A DNA stretch of 6,112 nt from UBA6382 sp963600315 (GCA_963600315.1 CAVCAW010000110.1:1-6112), one strand, 5' to 3'. Counted from the first letter of the stretch, positions 1 to 5,975 are shown. Program-made: numbers and translations. The notes: generated from the sequence alone by a model not told the origin.

Positions 1-113
1 CCGGTATAGCTTTGGTATATAATGTTTCCATCTTCATCCCGTACATATCCTGGCACTTTGCCGACAGGATACGCATACCTCATCCGTTGTCGGTTTTGTC
101 TCCTACTCCTCAT
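1..113 (-). CDS. Partial gene, possible head-closure (stopper) protein, N-terminus only
   Basis: Only the first 37 codons are inside the window; the reading frame is still open at the left edge. The peptide starts MRSRRQNRQRMRYAYPVGK and continues with an acidic, turn-rich stretch (VRDEDGNIIY). A very basic N-terminus followed by 'RMxYA' and 'DxDGNIIY' resembles, from memory, small proteins that follow the head-tail connector gene in Firmicutes siphophages. These are thought to be head-closure proteins comparable to SPP1 gp16. It does not look like an amidase or lysozyme start. The chosen ATG (113-111) overlaps the holin stop codon by 11 bases and has only AAGG directly against it. A second in-frame ATG at 83-81 lies 16 bases after an AGGAG. 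Neither start has ideal spacing, so re-initiation after the holin gene is likely. The gene is real with fair confidence; its function is tentative. Confidence 0.5.
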   Translation of the reverse strand, partial: MRSRRQNRQRMRYAYPVGKVPGYVRDEDGNIIYQSYT

Positions 114-378
114 CCTTGTTCGACAGCTGCTTATACGCTTGGTTAATGCCGGTGCTCGATAAACCAGATACGATACCTACGGCAACCGCATTTAAAATGT
201 CTGTTGCCGGAAAATCTGGTATCAAATACATGCCTGCAACTCCAAGAATGCCGCCAGCCACACCGACAATAATCGGAATGTAGTTGTCTTTAATGTTGGG
301 AATTGCTTTTGCAGCAAGCCCAATCAAATAACAGATCACCACTACTGCAACAACAGTAGCTACATTTGATATGTCCAT
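103..378 (-). CDS. Phage holin, Hol44/Phage_holin_5-like
   Basis: A 91-residue, highly hydrophobic protein. Residues about 4-23 and 33-53 are clear membrane segments, and 60-78 is a third, glycine-rich one. The tail (YKQLSNKDEE) is charged, as in holins. The middle block, with 'IIVGVAGGILGVAGMYLIPD' and then 'ILNAVAVGIVSGLSSTGIN', matches my memory of the Firmicutes holins assigned to the Phage_holin_5 / Hol44 group. Holins build up in the host membrane and open at a set time, letting endolysin reach the wall or collapsing the membrane potential. The ATG at 378-376 is preceded by GAGAGGAG, which overlaps the end of the upstream small membrane-protein gene; the gap is 3 bases, so the two are translated together. 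No endolysin gene is visible in the window, and the next gene does not look like one. Family assignment is fairly sure. The role in lysis is inferred from the family. Confidence 0.82.
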   Translation of the reverse strand: MDISNVATVVAVVVICYLIGLAAKAIPNIKDNYIPIIVGVAGGILGVAGMYLIPDFPATDILNAVAVGIVSGLSSTGINQAYKQLSNKDEE

Positions 379-381
379 TTG

Positions 382-687
382 CTACTCCTCTCCATTCTTG
401 TTTAGGTGCAATGTCTTGATTTCTTCGTACATTTTTTTAACCATTCCATTACCGCCCAGATCGTGATATGCTTCGTACATCTCTTCAAAGTTCTGATACG
501 CATATGATGGTATCTCGCCAAGTGCCATATACTTTGAATGGTATTCGATTAGTTGCACACGTAGCAGTAGCATGGTTCCGCGTTCGTTTGCGCCCCTGCT
601 TTTCTTTTGTTGTTGCAACAGCCAGACGATGTACCCAAGCACAACTGGAAGTGCTATTGTATATGTTTGAAGTAAAAAATCACTCAT
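382..687 (-). CDS. Small phage membrane protein with one N-terminal segment, holin partner
   Basis: A 101-residue protein starting MSDFLLQTYTIALPVV. Residues about 5-24 form one membrane segment. Then comes a basic stretch (QQQKKSRGANERG) and a soluble, probably helical domain rich in Tyr, Glu and Met (residues 38-90) ending in a charged tail. I have seen similar small proteins next to holin genes in Firmicutes prophages, usually unnamed. It could be an accessory holin, an antiholin or a membrane anchor for lysis; the sequence does not decide. The frame stays open upstream to an ATG at 786, but I chose 687 because AGGAGAT lies 6 bases before it, the membrane helix then begins at the N-terminus, and the upstream 33 codons look non-coding (Arg/Ser/Gly/Cys-rich, with the SD-like AAGAAGG touching the ATG). 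It lies 3 bases from the holin gene. Confidence 0.72.
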   Translation of the reverse strand: MSDFLLQTYTIALPVVLGYIVWLLQQQKKSRGANERGTMLLLRVQLIEYHSKYMALGEIPSYAYQNFEEMYEAYHDLGGNGMVKKMYEEIKTLHLNKNGEE

Positions 688-689
688 TC

Positions 690-785
690 TATATCTCCTG
701 CCTATTAGCTTTGCATACTGCCCGCCGCCTCTCGATGTATGCTCCCTGCTAGTGCATCTACGCAAAGCAAATACGCTAGCGAACA
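690..785 (-). other. Structured gap before the membrane-protein pair
   Basis: This is the longest untranslated gap between genes after the capsid gene, about 108 bases in an otherwise tightly packed operon. It contains nested inverted repeats: 713-718 pairs with 737-742 (GCATAC/GTATGC), and 708-714 pairs with 762-768 (GCTTTGC/GCAAAGC). There is also a shorter pair, 748-752 with 776-780, and an 8-base palindrome CGCTAGCG at 774-781. The RNA could fold into a branched hairpin just before the ribosome binding site of the small membrane protein. I see no promoter or U-tract terminator. It may control translation of the lysis-like genes, or mark the junction where they were inserted. Confidence 0.4.
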
Positions 786-795
786 TCCTTCTTTT

Positions 796-1131
796 TTAAA
801 GGACTGCTAAAGGTACGATTCCAGAAAACAATGTGTTTCTATCAACCATTGTTCTCTGTATAGAATCCTCGCTGTGTTGGCTCTCACCTTCTGAACCGAT
901 TGTGTTGTAGTCGTACAAGGCAATATTGCGAATGTTGGAGTAGTATTTATCCATATCAGCAGAAATCATACTTTCTGTGTATGAAGCTGGATAACGTCTT
1001 TTCCCCTTCACTTCACGAATTGCACTTTTTATTTTTTGTTTCAGCAGTGTGTCCGAAAAAATACCACCTTCTTCATCAGTTGACAATTCAACTGATAAAT
1101 CCTCAAAGAGTTCATCTGCAAGGCTTTCCAC
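796..1131 (-). CDS. Head-tail connector protein (HK97 gp6 / SPP1 gp15-like)
   Basis: A 111-residue protein whose features fit the phage head-tail connector (adaptor) family. It is short and mostly helical, with a central 'IREVKGKRRYPASYTE' helix and turn (residues 38-53), a 'YYSNIRNIALYDYN' helix (63-76), and a C-terminal block 'RTMVDRNTLFSGIVPLAVL' typical of members downstream of capsid genes. Such proteins form a ring under the portal after DNA packaging, onto which the stopper and tail dock. The start is GTG at 1131-1129. It is supported by the very strong GGAGGTGAT ending 5 bases upstream and by the position 15 bases after the preceding small gene. Assignment rests on recalled family features plus the canonical position after the capsid gene. 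Confidence 0.8.
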   Translation of the reverse strand: MESLADELFEDLSVELSTDEEGGIFSDTLLKQKIKSAIREVKGKRRYPASYTESMISADMDKYYSNIRNIALYDYNTIGSEGESQHSEDSIQRTMVDRNTLFSGIVPLAVL

Positions 1132-1146
1132 AACTAATCACCTCCA

Positions 1147-1308
1147 TCAGACAGTCTTTGTTTTTTTGGTAGTTCGTGTTCTTTCCACTTTTGGCTCTGT
1201 AACGTCCACCTCTGGTATATCTATATTCGGGGCATCTTCCAGAATCGGAACGTCTTGACCAGCCTCGTAGTACACACCATTGTATTTAACTATATAGTTG
1301 TATTTCAT
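1147..1308 (-). CDS. Small 53-residue protein coupled to the capsid gene
   Basis: An open frame of 53 codons fills the space between the capsid and connector genes. Its ATG (1308-1306) shares the A of the capsid TGA stop (TGATG), and it has no clear Shine-Dalgarno site, so ribosomes finishing the capsid protein probably re-initiate here. The peptide starts MKYNYIVKYNGVYYEAGQDV, a compact beta-like head containing a Tyr-rich 'KYNGVYYEAGQ'. It continues through an acidic Pro/Val/Asp linker (residues 20-39) to a basic Thr/Lys/Arg tail (VERTRTTKKTKTV). Small proteins of this shape, often with a Lys/Thr tail, are common after capsid genes in Firmicutes siphophages. Their function is not established; a minor capsid or assembly role is possible. 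The gene is likely real, given the exact overlap at its start and a gap of only 15 bases to the connector. Confidence 0.72.
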   Translation of the reverse strand: MKYNYIVKYNGVYYEAGQDVPILEDAPNIDIPEVDVTEPKVERTRTTKKTKTV

Positions 1309-2393
1309 CACTTAACATCAATGACGTATGTCTGCTCGATGCCCTCATATGATGGAATAACTAACTGCGATACAGTGGTGGTAAGTTTTAACGGTGGCCC
1401 CTGCTCAGTCTTATTTGTGATTGCGATTCTGTCATCAAACATAGCCACGTCTACATTCTTATTCATCATCAGTGTACGTTCCTCTGGAGTTACACCGTAG
1501 TATGTAAAACCTAACTGTCCTGCGCCAATGATTGTAACCTTACCGTCTGGATAGAATTTTTGAGTATTGCCCTCATAATCAAGATAGACCTTATCGTAGA
1601 TGATAGGTGTTAATCCAGTCTTACGGACGACGATATCCTTTACGGTTGCCTCATCGGTAAAATCAACATTCCTGCCAGAAGTAGTAATCAATGCATTCTT
1701 AATCTGCTCGTTATCAATAAGCAAATCAAAAGTGGTGCTGTTCATCATGATATACTTTGGAAGCACACCAATGGACTTTAAATACTTAGTTCCCTTTGCA
1801 ATGTCGGTTAATGGCTTTGCAGTTGTCGGATTGTCCCAGGTATCAGTACCAGTCAGCTTCATATAGTGCTTCTTTGCATATATGCCATCCGGGTCGTAAT
1901 TATAGCCGTAAATCATGTTGTCGCTAGCACTTGTGCCAGTTCCGATTTGAATTGTCGGCTCGCCATTGGTTGGTGCTAACAGTGCCATTCTCATTACCTC
2001 AGCAGCGATTTCTGCGCTGTCGATGAGTCTATTCGCATCATCGTAAATAGATGTGAGAATTTCAGAGATAAATGGGCTGTTACTGTCCTCAATCTCCATC
2101 AGTCGCATCATATCTTCTTCCTTAACGATCATGCTTTCGCGGAAGAATACCATTTTAGTGCTTTCCTGCTTGAATCCCTCACGGCTTCTAATTGTTGGCA
2201 GTGCATCAAAATTGCTCGGCTTCAAACTTGCATTAAGGCCCTTGTAGGTCTTTACCCACTTGATAGATAAGCCGAGCTTCTTTCTGTTTGGAAAGAATGC
2301 CTTTCCTGCAAATGGGATTGCAAGGTTAGGGTCCTCTCTGTGGTTATGTGCAACCGCCTGTGAGTTGTAAATGTCAGTAATTAAAATACTCAT
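1308..2393 (-). CDS. Major capsid protein, lambda gpE-type HK97 fold
   Basis: A 361-residue protein that builds the icosahedral shell. Features of the phage capsid E family are visible: an N-terminal 'FFPNRKK' (residues 33-39) followed by a beta strand, 'LKPSNFDALPTIRSREG' (57-73), the 'FFRES' motif (83-87) leading into the long spine helix ('VKEEDMMRLMEIED'), a domain around 'LPKYIMMNSTTFDLL', and a C-terminal part with 'PDGKVTIIGAGQLGFTYYG' and then 'DVAMFDDRIAITNKTEQGPP', the axial-domain region typical of the family. Its length is close to the usual 330-360 residues. GGGGAGG lies just before the ATG, and the decoration gene ends 11 bases upstream, as in lambda D-E. No separate protease gene is visible and the scaffold is a separate gene, so shell maturation probably does not use an HK97-style fused delta domain. 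Confidence 0.93.
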   Translation of the reverse strand: MSILITDIYNSQAVAHNHREDPNLAIPFAGKAFFPNRKKLGLSIKWVKTYKGLNASLKPSNFDALPTIRSREGFKQESTKMVFFRESMIVKEEDMMRLMEIEDSNSPFISEILTSIYDDANRLIDSAEIAAEVMRMALLAPTNGEPTIQIGTGTSASDNMIYGYNYDPDGIYAKKHYMKLTGTDTWDNPTTAKPLTDIAKGTKYLKSIGVLPKYIMMNSTTFDLLIDNEQIKNALITTSGRNVDFTDEATVKDIVVRKTGLTPIIYDKVYLDYEGNTQKFYPDGKVTIIGAGQLGFTYYGVTPEERTLMMNKNVDVAMFDDRIAITNKTEQGPPLKLTTTVSQLVIPSYEGIEQTYVIDVK

Positions 2394-2404
2394 ATGTCCT
2401 CCCC

Positions 2405-2770
2405 TTACTCAACAACGATCTGTGGCAATACGGCCTTTAATGCATCATCATAAGTGATGTTCGCATTTGCTTCTGCCCTTACCTTGTTGACGTATGCCTT
2501 GATTAAAATGCTGCCTTGTGGTCTGGATTCGTAAACGTCAGACATTAAAATGCCTAACGCACCTGTCCACGGTGTTGCTGCAATAACAGTTCCGCTAGAA
2601 CTGATTACACTTCCGGCTCTTACGACCTTCTTTCCAGTAGCATCATCTGTAGTGCTAACGCTAGTGAAATCAATAGTCATTGGTATAGCTTCATACGGTT
2701 CGCGATTTAAAATCTCAACACCAGACACAGCAATATCCCATGACTTAAACTTCATGTCACCTCTTGCCAT
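2405..2770 (-). CDS. Head decoration protein (lambda gpD-like)
   Basis: A 121-residue protein placed directly before the capsid gene, the usual position of decoration proteins that cap the shell and stabilise it against packed DNA. The pattern fits the gpD / head-fibre type: 'VVRAGSVISSSGTVIAA' (residues 49-65), 'ALGILMSDVY' (71-80), 'PQGSILIKAYVNK' (84-96), then a helix 'YDDALKAVLPQIVVE' at the C-terminus. The AGS-I and 'ALGIL-DVY' blocks are the recognisable family signature. The start ATG (2770-2768) has GGAGGG 7 bases upstream. The N-terminal 45 residues are less typical and may be a capsid-specific contact arm. A gp8.5-like head-fibre base is an alternative label for the same fold and role. 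Confidence 0.78.
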   Translation of the reverse strand: MARGDMKFKSWDIAVSGVEILNREPYEAIPMTIDFTSVSTTDDATGKKVVRAGSVISSSGTVIAATPWTGALGILMSDVYESRPQGSILIKAYVNKVRAEANANITYDDALKAVLPQIVVE

Positions 2771-2788
2771 TTTTGTTTCCCTCCATTT

Positions 2789-3430
2789 TTACATGTACAT
2801 TTTTAAAATGCTTTCATCTACGCCACTTGAGCGTTTTGGTAATGTTTTAGCCAATTCAACCGCAAGATTCTCTTTGCCATCACCGTGTCCGGCATTGATT
2901 TCACCACGCTCGGCAAGAAAGCTTTGCATAAGCTTTGCTTTGTAGGACTTCATGTAGGCACGTAGCACATCATTTTCTTTGTCTCTGTCACCATCAGCCC
3001 TTGCTTCTGCATACTGCTGTGCAGTCTCTTTTGACATTTCAAAGATGTCCATATATACGTTTGTAGATTCAATAACGTTAAGCTTGCGCTTCATGTCGTT
3101 AAATTCCTTTTCGCGTGCAGCTTCGGCTTCTTTTTTGGCTTCGGCCTCCTGCTCTTGTGCGGTCATCTTCTCGCGTAGCAGCTTTGTCTTGCTTGCGTTC
3201 TCGGATGCTAAGGAATTGTTAGTGTTTTTCAGCTTTGCATTTTCAGCTTTGGCCTGTGCCAGAAGTACCTTTAACGCATCAACACTATTCTCATCGTTTT
3301 GCGTTGAAGTATCGTCTGTACCGCCTTCTGTGTCTGCGCCACCCTCTGAACTACCATCAGCAAATAACTGTAGCTTGATGTGCTTAATTACGTTGCCACT
3401 CTGGAACTTAGTGATTCTTTGCGTTCTCAT
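2789..3430 (-). CDS. Capsid scaffolding protein
   Basis: A scaffold is an internal assembly chaperone that shapes the procapsid and leaves or is degraded before packaging. From the chosen start the protein has 213 residues. 'IKLQLFADG' near the N-terminus (about 18-26) is the hallmark of Firmicutes phage scaffolds. A low-complexity Gly/Glu/Asp/Thr acidic stretch (27-47) follows, then a long coiled coil rich in Ala/Glu/Lys (about 50-120), a mixed helical region, and a C-terminal segment with basic and hydrophobic residues ('LAKTLPKRSSG...ILKMYM') that probably binds the capsid protein. Two in-frame ATGs compete: 3436-3434 lies only 2 bases from AGGAGG, whereas 3430-3428 lies at a normal 8 bases, so I chose the latter. 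The position between minor head and capsid genes fits. DUF4355/GP20-type family membership is likely but not certain. Confidence 0.85.
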   Translation of the reverse strand: MRTQRITKFQSGNVIKHIKLQLFADGSSEGGADTEGGTDDTSTQNDENSVDALKVLLAQAKAENAKLKNTNNSLASENASKTKLLREKMTAQEQEAEAKKEAEAAREKEFNDMKRKLNVIESTNVYMDIFEMSKETAQQYAEARADGDRDKENDVLRAYMKSYKAKLMQSFLAERGEINAGHGDGKENLAVELAKTLPKRSSGVDESILKMYM

Positions 3431-3435
3431 TGTCA

Positions 3436-3606
3436 TTACCTCCTGCGTTTGTCCGGTTCTCTCCGTTTTTTTATTTTTGCGATTATTAAGCTCTTCTCTG
3501 AGCGTCGCTCCTTATAGTCCTTCTCCGACTTGTTTGTTTTTTGTGCAAACAAAAAGCACCTCAAATTCTCTTGAAGTGCCTGTTCTTTGCACAAATATTC
3601 ACGCAT
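3436..3606 (-). CDS. Possible small basic protein overlapping neighbours on both sides
   Basis: A 56-codon frame spans exactly the gap between the minor head and scaffold genes. Its ATG overlaps the minor-head stop (ATGCGTGA), and its TAA overlaps the first scaffold ATG (TAATG). The peptide starts MREYLCKEQALQENLRCFLF and ends in a strongly basic tail of repeated Lys/Arg ('AKIKKRREPDKRRR'), with Cys at 6 and 17 and a very high predicted charge. I do not recognise a family. If real, it could bind nucleic acid or act in assembly. Against it: a terminator-like hairpin lies in its first half, the Shine-Dalgarno site is weak (GGGT), and an open frame of this length in purine-rich DNA can arise by chance. 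The double overlap is the main argument for it. Confidence 0.35.
   Translation of the reverse strand: MREYLCKEQALQENLRCFLFAQKTNKSEKDYKERRSEKSLIIAKIKKRREPDKRRR
3540..3595 (-). terminator. Intrinsic-terminator-like two-tier hairpin in mid-operon
   Basis: In the minus-strand RNA the inner stem GCACUUCAA/UUGAGGUGC (3579-3571 with 3564-3556, 9 pairs including one G-U, 6-base loop) is followed by UUUUUGUUU, as in an intrinsic terminator. An outer perfect 10-base inverted repeat, TTTGTGCAAA (3540-3549) and its complement (3586-3595), flanks it, so the whole element can form one longer hairpin with an internal loop. It starts 4 bases after the minor-head stop codon. A full terminator here would cut scaffold and capsid expression, so partial termination, RNA processing, or read-through by modified polymerase is more likely. 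I found no good promoter between it and the scaffold gene. Confidence 0.55.
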
Positions 3607-4225
3607 ATGTTACCCAACATCTACAGTTAATTACTTCTTCTGGATGCAAATAAGCAACCGCCATATCATGAGGATATCGCATCAGTGCTTCTCCCACCAA
3701 AAAATAACTATCTATTGGTATCGTAGTTAAGTTTTCACGACGGTGTGTGTTTCTTTCCTTGCCGTCCATTATCGTGTGCCAAGTCTTGTATTGTTTGCCA
3801 TTTTCTCGTGCTTTCTGGAAATCAGCAGTGTTTAAAAAATCAAGTGCCGCATTTTCGCTGACAAAACGTATTCGATCTTCTGATACATAGTATTTTTCTG
3901 CGATGTGGTTCACGGTCGTTTCGGTAGTAGACAAACAAAAATCTGTAATGTACGTTTTTATATCGTCATCAAGTGTTACATACAATGCCACCCATTCAAG
4001 TAAACGCATTTCAAATTCTTCTGCTGCTTTCTCAATTTCAATTTGCCCTGTTTCCTGCATTATCAAAATCAGCATTATTAAGAAGCGCATATCATCTTCG
4101 ATTTTTTTTGAAAATTCAATGCGCTTTTCCTTTTGCTCATCTGCAAGCCCCATTTCACCAAAAAAATCGTCATACGGCATAGAACGTAAGTTTTCAATTT
4201 CGTCAAAACCAAAAATCTGCGCCAT
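3599..4225 (-). CDS. Minor head protein, Mu gpF-like (SPP1 gp7-like)
   Basis: A 208-residue protein with the Phage Mu protein F-like C-terminal domain. The signature is clear: 'KTWHTIMDGKERNTHRREN' (residues 147-165; W149, D154, R158 and H161 at the expected positions), a short loop containing 'IPIDSYFLVG', and the closing 'NCRCWVTY' (C201, C203). In SPP1 and Mu the equivalent protein is carried in small copy number in the head near the portal and helps head assembly and DNA delivery. The N-terminal 140 residues are helical and acidic, including a hydrophobic helix at about 47-56. It is shorter than many relatives, so the N-terminal portal-contact part may be reduced. No toxin domain is fused to it. 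The start ATG (4225-4223) follows AAGGTGAT that overlaps the portal stop; the gap is 8 bases. Confidence 0.9.
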   Translation of the reverse strand: MAQIFGFDEIENLRSMPYDDFFGEMGLADEQKEKRIEFSKKIEDDMRFLIMLILIMQETGQIEIEKAAEEFEMRLLEWVALYVTLDDDIKTYITDFCLSTTETTVNHIAEKYYVSEDRIRFVSENAALDFLNTADFQKARENGKQYKTWHTIMDGKERNTHRRENLTTIPIDSYFLVGEALMRYPHDMAVAYLHPEEVINCRCWVTYA

Positions 4226-4233
4226 ACATCACC

Positions 4234-5730
4234 TTAAATCTTCCCAGTAATAGGACTAGTTTTTGTTTGATCTATCTGCCTATCACTCATTCCTTTTTCA
4301 TTTCCTACATTATTTGTGCTTGCCATCGTTGTCTTTTGGACTGCTTCTATCATTTCACGACTATCATTCCATGTCGCTTCTGTATCTTCAAAAGCGTCAA
4401 CAAATTTAAGAGCATGTCTGCCGTGGATGCCAGTGTTGATTAGCGTTGCCAATGCATTTGCTTTGACTGACATATCGTAGTTTTTGCGACGGCTAAAATG
4501 AAAATTGATATCCCCAACATGAATATGTCTGATTGGTGCATCACTCGGAAGAATTTCTTCTGGAACGAATTCAAGTGCTTTAATGATTAACTTTAATTCT
4601 TCACGCTGCGCCTTGCTAACCATTTGTTCCTCACGCACGGCTTCAATTTCGGCTGCGCTCCACCCACTAGACATATCCATAGCAGTTCCGGTTGAACCGC
4701 CACCTTCTGAATCCTGCTGTGTAGGAACCTTACACTTTTGCAGAATGCGTCTCCATCTGGTATCAATGGCAGTTAATGTTGCGTTGGTATCGAATACATT
4801 TGACAATGCCTTGATTTGTGGCGTTTTGCCGTCTGGTGTAGTATTTGTCAGCACCCATTGCCCAGATTCAACCTTGACTGGTTTATTAGTTTTGGGGTCT
4901 ATTGGAAAATCAACATCATTACCCCACCATATTTCTTGTGTCTGTTGCGCTGTCAAATTTGCAAAGTCAGAAACCAAAGTATTCAGTTCGATGCAATCCG
5001 ATAGCTGACGTTCAAAGCAACCTGTTCTATCAACCGCACGTTCGTATTCTACAATAGGTATCATCTCTAACATATTCTTTTCAGCGGAAACAATTTCTCT
5101 GCCAACAACTTCATACCGCATTTTTTTTGTAAAACAAGTATAATGCGTTGTTCCCTTTACTTTGCGATACGTCACACCTAATATTTTTTCCTGCTTTGCG
5201 TTATTGGTGTATACGCAAAACGTAAATCGGGAATCTAAAGTATTGATATCTACAAGTGCTTCTGAGCCATTTTCAAAATCGGTTTTAACATCAATAAGCC
5301 TGTGTCCGATACCGACTTTTTCAACGAAGTTGCCTAGTTCCTGATCTTTGTAACCAATGCTACAACCGTTTGCAAGCATTTCATTCATCGCTGAAATACC
5401 TTCATCATCACTACCAGCATTTGTGTTGTGCGCATCCTTATCAGAACGTTGTATCAACATTGCAGGTGTTCCCCAGAAGTACGCTAGTTTAAATTCAGTA
5501 ACGTAGTTCGCAACATTATCAGTTACGTTAATGTCTATCTCAGGGCGAACAATTTTGGGACGCTCTAATGGTTGCACACCAGATTCAAAATCAATCAGAT
5601 ATTGAATTTCCGCTTGATTCCTTCGATGCACACTATAAGATTCTGAAAGCACTTTCAAAAGATTGCCTGAATTGATTTCTTTTTCACTGGTGTATATCTT
5701 AACTCTGCCTTTTAATGGCCATTGCCACAT
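4234..5730 (-). CDS. Portal protein, SPP1 gp6-like
   Basis: A 498-residue protein forming the dodecameric ring at one head vertex through which DNA is pumped in and out. Its order of parts fits the SPP1 gp6 / Phage_prot_Gp6 family: an N-terminal helical arm, the conserved 'ITDNVANYVTEFKLAYFWGTP'-like segment (about 68-89, a membrane-like amphipathic helix in many members), a wing with 'YKDQELGNFVEKVGIGHRLI', a strand region 'DSRFTFCVYTNN', the 'IPIVEYE' strand (224-230), a long stem helix around 'LVSDFANLTAQQTQEIWWG' (252-270), a Gly/Ser-rich loop (341-349), and a long C-terminal crown helix (357-386). The tail after about 460 is Asn/Thr/Gln-rich and probably disordered. The ATG (5730-5728) has GAGGGGG before it, and the com-like gene ends 18 bases upstream. 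The large terminase gene, usual before portal, is not in the window. Confidence 0.93.
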   Translation of the reverse strand: MWQWPLKGRVKIYTSEKEINSGNLLKVLSESYSVHRRNQAEIQYLIDFESGVQPLERPKIVRPEIDINVTDNVANYVTEFKLAYFWGTPAMLIQRSDKDAHNTNAGSDDEGISAMNEMLANGCSIGYKDQELGNFVEKVGIGHRLIDVKTDFENGSEALVDINTLDSRFTFCVYTNNAKQEKILGVTYRKVKGTTHYTCFTKKMRYEVVGREIVSAEKNMLEMIPIVEYERAVDRTGCFERQLSDCIELNTLVSDFANLTAQQTQEIWWGNDVDFPIDPKTNKPVKVESGQWVLTNTTPDGKTPQIKALSNVFDTNATLTAIDTRWRRILQKCKVPTQQDSEGGGSTGTAMDMSSGWSAAEIEAVREEQMVSKAQREELKLIIKALEFVPEEILPSDAPIRHIHVGDINFHFSRRKNYDMSVKANALATLINTGIHGRHALKFVDAFEDTEATWNDSREMIEAVQKTTMASTNNVGNEKGMSDRQIDQTKTSPITGKI

Positions 5731-5748
5731 TTTGTTCGCCCCCTCTCT

Positions 5749-5943
5749 TTAATAGAATCGTTTGCCGGAACTGGTCGCTTGTGTTTGTGATATTTTGGTT
5801 ACTGAAATCACATCACCTTTTTCAGCCACAATGCGTATCAATTTACGGCACGAACGGCACTTAACCTCAAACGCATTAGTTATAAGACCGTCATAGTGGA
5901 ATACTGCCTTGTCACATACTGGGCAATTAACTATTTGTTTCAT
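5749..5943 (-). CDS. Com-like zinc-ribbon protein
   Basis: A 64-residue protein starting MKQIVNCPVCDKAVFHYDG. Two CxxC knuckles, C7-C10 (CPVC) and C29-C32 (CRSC), with 18 residues between them, form a four-cysteine zinc ribbon. This matches the small proteins of the Mu Com family in size and spacing. Mu Com binds an RNA stem-loop in the mom message and opens its start site for translation; Com-like proteins of Firmicutes phages sit near terminase and portal genes and are not characterised. A Ser/Thr/Gln-rich, slightly basic tail (residues 48-64) follows the ribbon. I chose ATG 5943-5941 because AGAAGGAT lies 7 bases before it; an in-frame TTG at 5964 is ignored. As first gene of the operon, directly after a terminator hairpin, it could be an RNA-binding regulator, but a structural zinc protein is equally possible. 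Confidence 0.7.
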   Translation of the reverse strand: MKQIVNCPVCDKAVFHYDGLITNAFEVKCRSCRKLIRIVAEKGDVISVTKISQTQATSSGKRFY

Positions 5944-5956
5944 AAATAAAATCCTT

Positions 5957-5975
5957 CTGCTCAAAAAAAGAGCAG
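5957..5975 (-). promoter_or_regulatory. Alternative hairpin at the com ribosome binding site
   Basis: The 3' arm of the terminator, CUGCUC (5975-5970), is exactly complementary to GAGCAG (5962-5957) on the other side of the U-tract. This gives a 6-pair hairpin with a 7-base loop that excludes the terminator stem. The last two bases of GAGCAG belong to the com Shine-Dalgarno AGAAGG. Read-through RNA could therefore switch between two folds that expose or partly hide the site. Because the second arm is made after the U-tract, this fold cannot itself prevent termination. Confidence 0.4.

Noticed and set aside
382..786. Longer 134-residue form of the small membrane protein from ATG 786
   Set aside because: The Shine-Dalgarno-like AAGAAGG touches the ATG with no spacing, the extra 33 residues look non-coding, and a well-spaced AGGAGAT precedes ATG 687.
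1161..1167. Run of seven A near the end of the 53-residue gene, as a programmed frameshift site
   Set aside because: The codon phase does not match a slippery heptamer, and both shifted frames stop within about 20 codons without joining the connector frame.
3482..3512. Small inverted repeat GAGCG/CGCTC near 3505 as a terminator
   Set aside because: The loop would be one to three bases and no U-tract follows.
3490..3540. Promoter for the scaffold gene with TATAAG near 3510
   Set aside because: No -35 at 16-18 bases; the nearest TTGCAC is 26 bases away. The match is to a purine-rich stretch only.
2979..3653. Long plus-strand open frame of 224 codons
   Set aside because: It is antisense to the scaffold coiled coil and minor-head end; its Ser/Ala/Cys/Phe-rich composition is the mirror of Lys/Glu/Ala codons. 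It has no family resemblance and no gene context.
468..5344. Other plus-strand open frames, for example 468-752, 900-1172, 1600-1866, 2550-2945, 3903-4250, 4583-5008
   Set aside because: All are shadows of well-supported minus-strand genes, with odd composition and no coherent operon order.
5944..5964. TTG start extending the Com-like protein by 7 residues
   Set aside because: The likely Shine-Dalgarno AGAAGGAT would be inside the coding part, and ATG 5943 has correct spacing.
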